A stretch of DNA of 64,000 bases. Origin: an uncultured Lentisphaeria bacterium. GTDB lineage: Bacteria; Verrucomicrobiota; Lentisphaeria; Victivallales; UBA1829. Position numbers and translations under genes: made by a program. The stretch spans positions 1-64,000 of the forward strand of contig CAJKAR010000006.1 of assembly GCA_905197955.1 (NCBI GenBank), in the 5' to 3' direction. Positions within the stretch are counted from its first letter, which is position 1; the number at the start of each line of letters is the position of its first letter. Below, in pieces: positions 44,019 to 52,817 of this stretch. A model generated the notes under the pieces. The model had not been told where the DNA came from. It was given only the letters and a program-made list of their open reading frames with translations, and made no database searches.

Positions 44019-46241
44019 TCACTTTTTAATGATGTGGAAGGTACGGACAACCGGTTTTGCGGTCCGGAGTTTCGGATTTCCGGAAGACCCGTACTGCCAT
44101 GCGGTCACCTTCACTTCAACAGGATATTTCGCACCTGCCGGGATTTTTGTCAGGATCAGTTCCCCGTCCTTGATCCAGGCTGGCCCGTGATCCACAAAAT
44201 ACTCCACCGGCATGCCCGTGTTGCAGACGGCTTTCAGGGAAACGCGTTCCGTCCCCTCCTTCACATCCTTGAGTTCGGGAAACGTGATGAACTGCCGGAT
44301 TCCCCATACATTGGAACTAGGGACACCCATCTCGGACTGGAGAACGGAACGGCGGAACTTGCTGTCGCCGGGATGAATCGCATTGAACGAAAACGTATGC
44401 GAGCGACGGCTTTTGTTGAATCCGAAACGATCGAACCGCACCGCCACAGTTTCATCGTCGATCCGGAGAGCCGGACCGGAAGAAGGATATATCTTCACAT
44501 TTTCCGGATCGTTCCCATGAACGAGTCCGGTTCTGACCTTTCCGTTCTTTTCCGCGAGAGAATCCGCAAATCCGCCTTTGAGTTTGAAGCAGAGCCCATC
44601 TTTTTCGGTAATGAACTTCGGATGAACCTGGAAATGATCGCCTCGCCGGGGAAGGATTTTTCCGTTCTGGATATAAGCAAGCTCCTGCCTCATCTTTCCG
44701 CGATAGAGGGCTTCATGCGCCTCGTGAAATTTTGCATGTTCAGCATCGAAGACCCAGTTGCATTCCGCGCCCCAGCGTCCACTTCCGGCGGGCTTGAATT
44801 TGCTGACGGGAGCGGCGGAAACACGAGGCGGATTGTCGCCCTGCCAGAAATCAATGTACCACCCGTCGGAAACGGAAACCTTCTTCAGCGGAAGGGTCCC
44901 TACCCCGCGGGCCTTGTCCGCCTTGAGCAGATAACGTCCCATATATTCGATGATGTTGTCATTGATATCGAAGTGGGTTGAACCCGGATCGAAAATTTCC
45001 GTCAGGACGATACCCGGCATCCGACTGCGCACAATCAGAGGCCGATCATTGCCGGTTTTGCCGAATCCTCCAGTCCGCTGAAGAAAGGGAATTCCCTCCA
45101 TTCGCTTGAGATCGTCAAGCGTAATTGTAGGATTTCCTCCAAACCGACGGTCGTGGCTCAGTCCCGGAGAGGTGCCGTCGTAAGAGATTCCGGCAATGGT
45201 GCGCTCCGGTTTCCAGGCGGCAAGCTGATAGGGAAAATCCGCCATGGCGGAGTGACCGATCCCGACAAAAGGAATCGTCGCAAGTTCTTTATATCCGGAT
45301 ACATCTGCAAGTTTCTGGAACATAGCGTCCAGTGGTTTCGCATGATTCGGATTGCGCGGATCCAGATTGCCGTTCCACGGTTTTCCGGAAAAATAGGTCG
45401 GAGCGATCCAGATGCATCCGTAATGGAGTTTCCGCATATATTCCCGGAATTTCGGGTGTTCCATAATGGGACGCTCCAGCATGTTGAACTGTCCTATGAC
45501 AACTCCGCGGAGCTGTTTCGTTTCCGGCGGAATGTAGAGGAAGGCTTTGGAAAGTTCGCCCGTCTCGTGACTGATCGCACCGGGAATATCGATGGACCAC
45601 TGCCAGACCGCCTTGTCGAGTTCCATGCCCCGGAACGGAGAGCGAATCTCTTTTGCCAGAGGAATCGGATCGAACGAACCGTCGATCATGGAGTCTTTGA
45701 ATTTCGAACGTTCCTTGAAGGAATCGACATACTGTCCGCCTCCGATGGAATAGAGCACAATCAGATATTTTGTTTTTCCGGGCAGCGGATCCGCAACCCC
45801 AAGGGTTCCGTTGGTCAGAGAAACACTCTTTCCGCTGCGGATGATTCCGGCAAGTGTTCCGGTTACTTCGACGAAATTTTTCCGATCGCCCCAGAAGGCG
45901 CGTCCGAGCGTGAATTTCTCCGTCGGACCGGGAGTGTTCGCAGCGACGGCGGCAAAGGTTTTCTCTTCCAGAATTCTTTTCTGCACGGTCCCGTCGTTGT
46001 CGCGATAGGTCACGACGATCTGTTTGAGTTTTCCACGGGCTGGATCTTTTCCCGCCATGGTTGCGGCATTGAACCAGCCGCAGTAGAAATCATCACTGAC
46101 TTTCGCCTTTTTGAATGTCTCCGTCGCATCCAGCCAGCTGTTTTCGCAGCCGACCTCCGCTTTGATGATCTCCAGTGCTGCAAGCGTTCCTGCAAGCAGA
46201 AGCAGAACACCTGCTGTAAAACTGAATATTCCCGTCTTCAT
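44019..46241 (-). CDS. Secreted alpha/beta-hydrolase fold protein
   Basis: This 740-residue protein has a signal peptide (about 1-22). Residues 25-220 form a beta-rich domain. An alpha/beta-hydrolase core follows (about 230-440), with RGVVIGQFNM and IAPTYFSG strands and the nucleophile elbow GHSAM (Ser331). The C-terminal part ends in an Ig-like segment. The oxyanion neighbour after the serine is Ala-Met rather than Gly-Gly. A carbohydrate esterase that deacylates the polysaccharide is the simplest reading given the neighbouring lyases. It overlaps the SSS transporter gene by 4 bases (ATGA), so translation is coupled. Confidence 0.72.
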   Translation of the reverse strand: MKTGIFSFTAGVLLLLAGTLAALEIIKAEVGCENSWLDATETFKKAKVSDDFYCGWFNAATMAGKDPARGKLKQIVVTYRDNDGTVQKRILEEKTFAAVAANTPGPTEKFTLGRAFWGDRKNFVEVTGTLAGIIRSGKSVSLTNGTLGVADPLPGKTKYLIVLYSIGGGQYVDSFKERSKFKDSMIDGSFDPIPLAKEIRSPFRGMELDKAVWQWSIDIPGAISHETGELSKAFLYIPPETKQLRGVVIGQFNMLERPIMEHPKFREYMRKLHYGCIWIAPTYFSGKPWNGNLDPRNPNHAKPLDAMFQKLADVSGYKELATIPFVGIGHSAMADFPYQLAAWKPERTIAGISYDGTSPGLSHDRRFGGNPTITLDDLKRMEGIPFLQRTGGFGKTGNDRPLIVRSRMPGIVLTEIFDPGSTHFDINDNIIEYMGRYLLKADKARGVGTLPLKKVSVSDGWYIDFWQGDNPPRVSAAPVSKFKPAGSGRWGAECNWVFDAEHAKFHEAHEALYRGKMRQELAYIQNGKILPRRGDHFQVHPKFITEKDGLCFKLKGGFADSLAEKNGKVRTGLVHGNDPENVKIYPSSGPALRIDDETVAVRFDRFGFNKSRRSHTFSFNAIHPGDSKFRRSVLQSEMGVPSSNVWGIRQFITFPELKDVKEGTERVSLKAVCNTGMPVEYFVDHGPAWIKDGELILTKIPAGAKYPVEVKVTAWQYGSSGNPKLRTAKPVVRTFHIIKK

Positions 46242-48154
46242 ACATTCTCCTTTTCCATTGCAAGTGCGGATCCCGGAAGAGAATCGCGTTCCGCGAGTTT
46301 CCGTTTTTTCGTTTTTCTACCACAGTGAATCAGCCAGGCGCCGAGTCCGGCGACAAAACCGCCGCACAGGAGAATCGCCAGCCGTCCGGCGGGAGCATTG
46401 TCAAAGATCAGCAGCAGAAGAATGGAAATACCATACACCAGCGCCAGCATTCCGATCGTGAAGAACTGTCGTTCATCGCTGTTGTATTCCGCTCCGGAGC
46501 ACTCCTTTTCCGGATCAATGGGTCGATTCATATCGTCGAAGAAACGGTTGACCCGCTCCTCTTCTTCGCGCGTCCGTTTCAGCGGCACGAGCATCGTTCC
46601 GTAGAACCAGGCGACGCAGACCAGTATCAGAATTCCCGTGGTAATCGCCAGCTTCAGATCGTTCAGTTCGTTTCCGGAAAGATTGTATGCCGCGAACCAT
46701 TGTGCGAGATTCTCCTTGCTCAGCACAAAGACAAGCACCAGTGAGACGGCAAACCCAACCGCCAGTGTGCTCCAGGCGGACCAGTCTGGCGCTTTTTTAT
46801 GGAACATTCCAAGCATCATCGGAACCGCCTGCGGAATCCCCGTGCAGGTTGCAGAAATCAGTACAAGTTCATAAAGCGGAAGCGACTTCAGCGTGGAGAA
46901 AAAGACTGCCACCAGTGCATACAGAACTCCAAGCACAACAGTAAAGACCCGTCCCAGCCAGACCTGCCGCTCCTCCGACGCATGAGGATTGATCAGCGGC
47001 AGATAGATATTGCGGATAATCGAACCGCTTGTCGAATTCAATCCGGAATTCATGCTCGTCAGAGTCGCCGCAAAAATTCCGCAGACCAGCAGACCGAGCA
47101 GTCCGTGCGGAAGCGCCAGCGATGCCACATGAATAAAACTTGCCTCCTGCGGATTCGCCAGTTTCGGATAGAGCGCATGCAGTTCCGGCAGAGTGAACAG
47201 CACCGCACAGGCAAGCGGCGGAATCATTATAATGAACGTATGGGGCAATGCCGCCAGCCAGGAGATCGCGCAGATCTTCTGCGCATCCTTTCCGGTCTTC
47301 ACAAAGACGAACCGCGAAGCGCCGGAAGCTAGACTGTTCGCCAGAATCGTCTGATTCAAAATCAGCGTAATCAGATACGGCAGCAGAATCCACCAGCGGC
47401 TGAATTCGTTCCAGTCGATCAGTCCCGGTTTCGCCTTGACCGCGGCGAAAAGACCGGAAAAACCGCCGATCGACTTGCCAGTACCGCCAAGATCATCCGA
47501 ATAAAGAACCAGCCCGACAACCGCCAGCGATGCCACCACCAGAATCAGCATCTGTACAAAATCGCCCGCTGTCGCCGCCCATGATCCGCCCAGCATCGTC
47601 ATCACCACAATGATTGTGCTCAGGACAGCAATCAGGAAAAGCATTCCCCCATCCAACCCCAGCGAAGAAGCAAACTCATGGAACGCACCTTCGTTCAGCC
47701 ATTGCAGTTCATTCGGGAAGATACAGCTCATGAAAAGAGCAATCGTATAGAGGGAAATCCCGCCGAACAGAATATTGAACGGCATCGGCAGCCACGTGAT
47801 AACCTGTTCGTTGATTTGTCCGAAGCGGTTCCGGACCGCCTCGGCTCCCGTGATCACCCGCATCTGCCGGAACTTGTGCGCGGTAAAGAAGACTGTGAAA
47901 AGAGTTCCGCAGAAGTTCGCAATCGGCAGAGTCAGGAAGAAAAGTCCCGCATGATAGATTTTCCCCGCCGCTCCTGTATAGGTCCACGCGGAAAAACCGG
48001 TCATGAACATGCTGGCGGCAATCCACCAAGCCATGTTCCCGCCGCCGCGGAAGAAGTCGCTCGCGTTGCGGCTGAAGGACTTGAAAACAGGCCCGAGCGC
48101 CAGCATGAAGAGAAGATAAAACGCAATGACAAGCCAGTCGGATAAGTACAGCAT
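46238..48154 (-). CDS. Sodium:solute symporter (SSS family)
   Basis: This 638-residue membrane protein has about 13-14 hydrophobic helices. Family features are SDWLVIAFYLLFMLALG at the N-terminus, FFRGGGNMAWWIAASMFMTGFSAWTYTG, and GIFAATLTSMNSGLNSTSGSIIRNIY near helix 9. These are typical of SSF sugar and sialic-acid transporters. It would import the lyase products with Na+. It is third in the operon, between the pseudopilin (21-bp gap) and the secreted hydrolase (4-base overlap). Confidence 0.92.
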   Translation of the reverse strand: MLYLSDWLVIAFYLLFMLALGPVFKSFSRNASDFFRGGGNMAWWIAASMFMTGFSAWTYTGAAGKIYHAGLFFLTLPIANFCGTLFTVFFTAHKFRQMRVITGAEAVRNRFGQINEQVITWLPMPFNILFGGISLYTIALFMSCIFPNELQWLNEGAFHEFASSLGLDGGMLFLIAVLSTIIVVMTMLGGSWAATAGDFVQMLILVVASLAVVGLVLYSDDLGGTGKSIGGFSGLFAAVKAKPGLIDWNEFSRWWILLPYLITLILNQTILANSLASGASRFVFVKTGKDAQKICAISWLAALPHTFIIMIPPLACAVLFTLPELHALYPKLANPQEASFIHVASLALPHGLLGLLVCGIFAATLTSMNSGLNSTSGSIIRNIYLPLINPHASEERQVWLGRVFTVVLGVLYALVAVFFSTLKSLPLYELVLISATCTGIPQAVPMMLGMFHKKAPDWSAWSTLAVGFAVSLVLVFVLSKENLAQWFAAYNLSGNELNDLKLAITTGILILVCVAWFYGTMLVPLKRTREEEERVNRFFDDMNRPIDPEKECSGAEYNSDERQFFTIGMLALVYGISILLLLIFDNAPAGRLAILLCGGFVAGLGAWLIHCGRKTKKRKLAERDSLPGSALAMEKENV

Positions 48155-48175
48155 TGTTTTCTTCTCCTTTCCGAA

Positions 48176-48955
48176 TCAGTCGCCATCCATGACGGTCCAG
48201 AAACCGCGCGGAGTCTCCGTTGTTCCAATTCCGACCGTATCAAGCGGACGGTGCGCCGCAGCATGGCCATCGACAAACAGGTAATTCCAATAGGTATCAT
48301 GTGTAGTCACAGTGCTGAACACAGTCTTGGAACCTGAACCTCCTGGAACATTCTCCTGCTGATTCGAAGGACTGGACACATTCGAATAACTGTACTGATC
48401 CACAAAGGAGTGATCCGGCGTCTGATTCGGATGCTCTGCAATCAGAATCACGCGGGAAGCGGACTTGATTGCAGAAAATTTATTGATGTAAACATCCGTG
48501 CTGGTCCAGTCGGAAAGATAACCGTAGGGAGACGTGTATTTCGTCGCCGTATTGTAGGAATAGGAACGCGCGTAGATGCCTTCGGTCTTCGTCATCCGCA
48601 ACGGATCAGATGGACAATGAAAAATCATCGCCCCCTTCACTCCCCTGGTATCGTAGGCGGTTTTCCCGCCCATATAAGACTGAAAAAGAATCGTACTCCA
48701 GGGATTCTTCTGGGCAGGATTCGGAACCCAGGGCAGAAGATAGTCGTCGAAATCCGCTCCGTACATATTGGCGTATGTCCCGATGGATTTCAGATTGTTC
48801 AGACAGGTGACCTTGTTTGCCGTCTGTCTGGCCTTGTTCAGCGCCGGCAGCAGCATCGCCGCAAGGATCGCAATAATTGCAATCACAACAAGCAGCTCAA
48901 TCAAAGTGAAATTGATTCCCTCAGAGAAATACCTCTTTCCCGTTACTTGTCTCAT
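48176..48955 (-). CDS. Pseudopilin-like protein with H-X9-DG signature
   Basis: This 259-residue protein has a short leader and then FTLIELLVVIAIIAILAAML with Glu at +5 and Asn at -1. CLNNLKSIG follows, and the C-terminal HDTYWNYLFVDGHAAA fits H-X9-DG. AAGGAG places the start at 48955; upstream in-frame Met codons at 48961 and 48991 lack spacing. It follows the LacI regulator and precedes the SSS transporter in the eight-gene operon. It is the fourth instance here of a pseudopilin directly after a regulator. Its role is unknown. Confidence 0.87.
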   Translation of the reverse strand: MRQVTGKRYFSEGINFTLIELLVVIAIIAILAAMLLPALNKARQTANKVTCLNNLKSIGTYANMYGADFDDYLLPWVPNPAQKNPWSTILFQSYMGGKTAYDTRGVKGAMIFHCPSDPLRMTKTEGIYARSYSYNTATKYTSPYGYLSDWTSTDVYINKFSAIKSASRVILIAEHPNQTPDHSFVDQYSYSNVSSPSNQQENVPGGSGSKTVFSTVTTHDTYWNYLFVDGHAAAHRPLDTVGIGTTETPRGFWTVMDGD

Positions 48956-48992
48956 CTTCATCTCCTTTATATTTTTAATTGCATCAGACATT

Positions 48993-50015
48993 TTACTCTC
49001 CTTTTATCAATTCCGGCTTCACAAAAATTTCACTGGCGGCTCCGACGATATCACCGTTGATGCGGCGCATCAGCTGATCCACTGCCATTTGCCCGATCTG
49101 TGCCACTTTGATGTCGATCGTCGCAGGACGCGGATCAATATACTGCAGAATGGTTTCATCACCATTGCACCCGATCATATCCAGTTTTTTGGCATGGTAT
49201 CCCGCCGCCAGGAGTTCGGTATAGATGCCGAGCATATCCTGATCCGCGCAGAAAAACGCCCCGGTGACCCCCTCCCCTTCCTGAATGAATCTCCGGGCAA
49301 GGGTTGCGTATGCCTTGCGATTGAAACCGGTCTCCTCCGAAGCCGCAAAATGCCTGCATTCCATTCCGAGCTCGGCTGCCCGGCTGAGAAAAGAACGCTC
49401 CCGCTCCGGATAAGCCGTATGAGTGGAATCCAGATTAAAAAGCGCCACTTTGCGGTGTCCGCGCGAGGCAAGATAATCCGCGGCGATCACACCAACCGCA
49501 GAGTTGTCATAAAAGATATGATCGAAGCGTCCCTCGTCATCCGCATGTTCGCGGAAACACCAGACCGCCGGAAGATCCGGAATACTTTTCTTAAACCGGG
49601 CCAGAAGTTCCGGATCATGCGGTTTCGAAAAAAAGATCACTCCGTCACAACGACGCGGTGAAACACAATCCGGAAGTCTTCCGTTCGAATCCAGATGTCC
49701 GAGAAACAGTGAAAGCTGTTTGCGCAGCAGAGTCGCCTGAACACTTCCGATCAACAGCGGAAGAATCGGCATGCGCCACATATCCGCAGGAGAGTAATCC
49801 GTCAGCGATACCAGCGCAATCACGCCGTTCCGGATGCCGATCCGTCCGCTGGCCTTCGGGCCCGGACGAACAATCCGAGGACGATAATTCCGCTTTGTCA
49901 CGATGTCCTCAATCTTCGCCGCAATCTCCGGAGACAGCAGCTCCGGACGATTGAAATAACGCGAAACCGTACTCACACTGACATTGGCATCTCTGGCTAT
50001 ATCTAAAATCGACAT
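48993..50015 (-). CDS. LacI-family transcriptional regulator
   Basis: This 340-residue protein has a canonical LacI HTH at the N-terminus (SILDIARDANVSVSTVSRYFN, then RNYRPR). The periplasmic-binding effector domain shows CDGVIFFSKP, DNSAVGVIAADYLASRGHRKVALF and DMIGCNGDETI. The start at 50015 is preferred to the upstream ATG at 50042. The predicted transcription start falls at about that ATG, and GGAG lies 10 bases before 50015. It is first in the eight-gene lyase operon and probably autoregulated. The ligand is likely an oligosaccharide from the lyase products. Confidence 0.9.
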   Translation of the reverse strand: MSILDIARDANVSVSTVSRYFNRPELLSPEIAAKIEDIVTKRNYRPRIVRPGPKASGRIGIRNGVIALVSLTDYSPADMWRMPILPLLIGSVQATLLRKQLSLFLGHLDSNGRLPDCVSPRRCDGVIFFSKPHDPELLARFKKSIPDLPAVWCFREHADDEGRFDHIFYDNSAVGVIAADYLASRGHRKVALFNLDSTHTAYPERERSFLSRAAELGMECRHFAASEETGFNRKAYATLARRFIQEGEGVTGAFFCADQDMLGIYTELLAAGYHAKKLDMIGCNGDETILQYIDPRPATIDIKVAQIGQMAVDQLMRRINGDIVGAASEIFVKPELIKGE

Positions 50016-50046
50016 TTTCTGAAAACTCCATCTTTCTTTCATTTAT

Positions 50047-50075
50047 ATTATACAATAAACGGCCTGAAATGTCAA
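50047..50075 (-). promoter_or_regulatory. Consensus sigma-70 promoter of the LacI/lyase operon
   Basis: On the minus strand TTGACA (50070-50075) and TATAAT (50047-50052) are exact consensus with a 17-bp spacer. It drives the operon starting with the LacI gene. The 20-bp palindrome at 50098-50117 lies 22 bp upstream of the -35. Confidence 0.88.
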
Positions 50076-50097
50076 GATGTTTCTGAAAAATAATTAA

Positions 50098-50117
50098 ATA
50101 TTTTTCAAGAAAAATAT
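50098..50117. promoter_or_regulatory. 20-bp palindromic regulatory site, copy 1
   Basis: ATATTTTTC and GAAAAATAT flank a central AA. The same arms occur at 54865-54884, also exactly 22 bp upstream of a -35 box. On the minus strand both are followed by a further ATTTTTCA half-site within that gap. An upstream position suits an activator or an upstream-bound LacI-type protein. The site may also form a weak AT-rich hairpin downstream of the xylulokinase gene. Confidence 0.65.
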
Positions 50118-50153
50118 CAAATTTTCATGATACATCCGAAAAAGGAAGATGGC

Positions 50154-51683
50154 TCAGCAAAACGGAAACTGTTTTTCGAACAGGCGGAAGCGTTCCAGAA
50201 GTTCTTCATAAATCCCACGGCATTCCGGATTCGGATACACTCTTTTCTCCGGACGGCAGAAGCGGGCATAAAGCTCTTCAAATGCAATTCCATCCACCGC
50301 GTTTGCCGCGCGGATTGCGGCACCAAGCCCGGCGGAATTGGTAACGGAAATAGTTTCAAGTTCCGCCTGAAAAACATCGGCAAGAATCTGCTGAAACCCT
50401 TCCGACCCGGACGCACCGCCGGTCAGACGGATTCGCCGGAACTTCTCGCCGAGCCACTCCGAGTGAAGCCTCAGCGACAATGCCTGCGATTCGAGCAGCG
50501 CACGCACCTCCTCCGCAGCAGAAGCCTCCTGATAATTCCGGCAGACCCGCGGAGAAAGTACCGGCGGTGTGCTCTCCGGTTCAAAATACGGCAGCATCAG
50601 ACGCCCCCCATTGCCGGGCGATGTCCGGGCGCAGGCATCGCGATCAAAAAATTCCCAGGAAACATGCAGAGAATCCCTCACCCTTTCCCGCGCCAGAGAA
50701 CCGTTCGAAAAACAGATCAGGCTCATGAATGATCCCGCCGGATTGCCGAAGACATGACCACAGCCATCGGGATCGGTTTTGAATTCCCGCATTGGAGCAA
50801 ACAGCGTATCGCTTGTCCCCAGACTGATTCCAGCGCATCCGGCTTCCGCAGCTCCGACTCCGACCAGACTGTTCGGATTATCCCCGGACCAGACCACAAT
50901 CGGAATCCCCGGCTCAAACCCGTATTTTGCAAAATACGGGTCAAGCCTTCCCGCAATCGAGTTCGACGGAAGAACCGGCGGCAGTTTTTTCTCCAAAGAG
51001 GGCGCAGTAAACTCCGCGATTTCCGAATCCCAGCGCAAGGTCTTCAAATTCAGCAGGTTCATTCCCGCACCGTCGCCGAAGTCGATCGGGGCATCCGCTC
51101 CGCAGAGAACGGAACAGAGAAATGAACTGACCAGATGAATTCGATCCGTCCGCCGGAAAGCGGCAGGCTCCTCTTTTGCGAACTTGCGGATCTGAGGGCC
51201 GGAAAAACGTTCAATCGCCAGACTTCCGGTTTCCTGACGCAAGCGCTCGCCGAAACGCTCATTGAGCTCCCGGCACTCCTGTTCCGTGGAACGATCCATC
51301 CAGATCGGAGACTCGGCGCGGGAAAGCCTCGGACGAATCTGCTCCGCCAGAGAACTCTCCAACCGCAGCGCTTCAATCCGTTCCGAAAGATACACCGTTC
51401 CGTGCTGCTGTCCGGAACCGGAGATCCCGCGAATTGCGGAAAGCGGAATCCCGGAATCGGCAAGCCTGCGGAACATCAGTTCCAAAGCATCCAGCCACAT
51501 CAGAGGATCCGCGCGACGGATCAGCGGATCGGCATTCGGCAGGAATCCGTTCGGGGAAGCGTATTGCGGGAGATCTTTTCCGAAATTCACCGAACTTGCC
51601 CCCATAATCCGTCCCGATGAGCTCTCAATCACAATGCTTTTGACACTCTGGGTACCGGCATCGATTCCGAGAAACAGGCTCAT
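50154..51683 (-). CDS. xylB: FGGY-family carbohydrate kinase, xylulokinase-like
   Basis: This 509-residue protein has the actin-like ATPase opening GIDAGTQSVKSIVIE, an IRGISGSGQQHGTVYL strand (xylulokinase-like GSGQQHG), WSGDNPNS and GISLGTSDTLFAP in the second domain, and LTGGASGSEGFQQILADVF at the adenine site. It phosphorylates a ketose such as D-xylulose in the cytoplasm. It follows the xylose-isomerase-like gene by 15 bp, the usual xylA-xylB pair. The symbol is by similarity; the true sugar depends on the isomerase. Confidence 0.82.
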   Translation of the reverse strand: MSLFLGIDAGTQSVKSIVIESSSGRIMGASSVNFGKDLPQYASPNGFLPNADPLIRRADPLMWLDALELMFRRLADSGIPLSAIRGISGSGQQHGTVYLSERIEALRLESSLAEQIRPRLSRAESPIWMDRSTEQECRELNERFGERLRQETGSLAIERFSGPQIRKFAKEEPAAFRRTDRIHLVSSFLCSVLCGADAPIDFGDGAGMNLLNLKTLRWDSEIAEFTAPSLEKKLPPVLPSNSIAGRLDPYFAKYGFEPGIPIVVWSGDNPNSLVGVGAAEAGCAGISLGTSDTLFAPMREFKTDPDGCGHVFGNPAGSFMSLICFSNGSLARERVRDSLHVSWEFFDRDACARTSPGNGGRLMLPYFEPESTPPVLSPRVCRNYQEASAAEEVRALLESQALSLRLHSEWLGEKFRRIRLTGGASGSEGFQQILADVFQAELETISVTNSAGLGAAIRAANAVDGIAFEELYARFCRPEKRVYPNPECRGIYEELLERFRLFEKQFPFC

Positions 51684-51698
51684 AAACGCACCTCGAAC

Positions 51699-52799
51699 TT
51701 AAAGGCCGCACATCTGACGGATCGAAGCGAGGTCCGATGCCGCATGACTGATGCCTGGTTCGGGAGTCCTAATCCTTGCGGCAAGAGCCAGAGCAATCTC
51801 CAGAGCTTCGGCACAGTCGCGGATAAACTGGCGGCGGCACTCCAGCGGATCACCAGGATCCCCTTCCGCCCGGAGCATGTGACAGTCGTACTCCACCACG
51901 CCCTTCCAGCCGATGTCATTCAGAGCTTTAAACATGAACACGGTCTCTTTCAGTCCTTCCGGACCGATCAGAGGGGGAAAATCGTTGTCGAACTGCGCTT
52001 TGATCTGAGAGCCGAAATGGAGGAATTTGAGCTTGTTCATACTGCAAAGGTAACTGACGGTCATAACCGCGTTCAGCAGACACATGCTTTCATGCTGAAG
52101 GAGTTCCGGATTCACGCCCCAGAACTCTTTCTCCCGGAGCTTGCCGTGGATGAAGCCGACCGCATGTCCGCTGGTCGGAAGGAACATCTGTCCGCGCGGC
52201 TCGTTGGGCTTCGGTTCGACCGTTGCGCCGATGTAGTTGGTCATTTTCTTTTCATGAATGTAGTCTGTCACATGATTGAGCCCTTCGGCGAGCCAGTCGT
52301 AGACGTGAGCCCAGTCGGTCCGGACGGGAACTTCAAAGCCGTCGCGCGCAACCCAGTAGACATAATATTTTGCTCCGAAAAACTGGCCGATGCGCAAAGT
52401 GCGTTCCACTTTCAGCTTCGCCAGACGCCGGATCTCCGGATCGGGATTGCAGAGTCCGCCATCGCGGAAAAGCGGATTTCCGTGAAGGGAGCAGATCGAA
52501 GCGTTGACCTCCAGTCCGGCATCGTCGAGAACCTTTTTGATGGCACGGAGTTTCCGGCTCGTCTCGCTGGAAGGATCCAGATCGTCTTCCGGAGTATCCG
52601 GGTTCCAGGGGACGAGATCGTCGTCGTGATAGCTTGTCGCCTCGATCAGCCCTTCCCGGGCGGCGCCGGCAATGAGTTCCGCCACGGTCAAGGAGTCCAG
52701 TTTTTCAAGAACCGGTCCACCGAACGGATCGCTCAGGGGATTGCCCACGCACCAGAAGGGCATGGATCGCTGTGTCACGCAGAATCTGTCGTAATTCAT
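51699..52799 (-). CDS. xylA: Xylose-isomerase-like TIM-barrel protein
   Basis: This 366-residue protein resembles the short (class I, actinobacterial-type) xylose isomerases. It has YHDDDLVPW (His58, Asp61), EPKPNEPRGQMFLPT (Glu195, Lys197), GVNPELLQHE (Glu232, His236) and QFDNDFPPL for the second metal pair. The strand that normally carries a bridging metal Asp (HIDLNGQ in known enzymes) reads KFLHFGSQ, with His instead. The HE pair also has one extra residue after NPE. It probably isomerises an aldose to a ketose for the kinase downstream. Activity on xylose itself is uncertain. Confidence 0.75.
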   Translation of the reverse strand: MNYDRFCVTQRSMPFWCVGNPLSDPFGGPVLEKLDSLTVAELIAGAAREGLIEATSYHDDDLVPWNPDTPEDDLDPSSETSRKLRAIKKVLDDAGLEVNASICSLHGNPLFRDGGLCNPDPEIRRLAKLKVERTLRIGQFFGAKYYVYWVARDGFEVPVRTDWAHVYDWLAEGLNHVTDYIHEKKMTNYIGATVEPKPNEPRGQMFLPTSGHAVGFIHGKLREKEFWGVNPELLQHESMCLLNAVMTVSYLCSMNKLKFLHFGSQIKAQFDNDFPPLIGPEGLKETVFMFKALNDIGWKGVVEYDCHMLRAEGDPGDPLECRRQFIRDCAEALEIALALAARIRTPEPGISHAASDLASIRQMCGL

Positions 52800-52817
52800 C
52801 GCACTTTTCCTTTCTGT

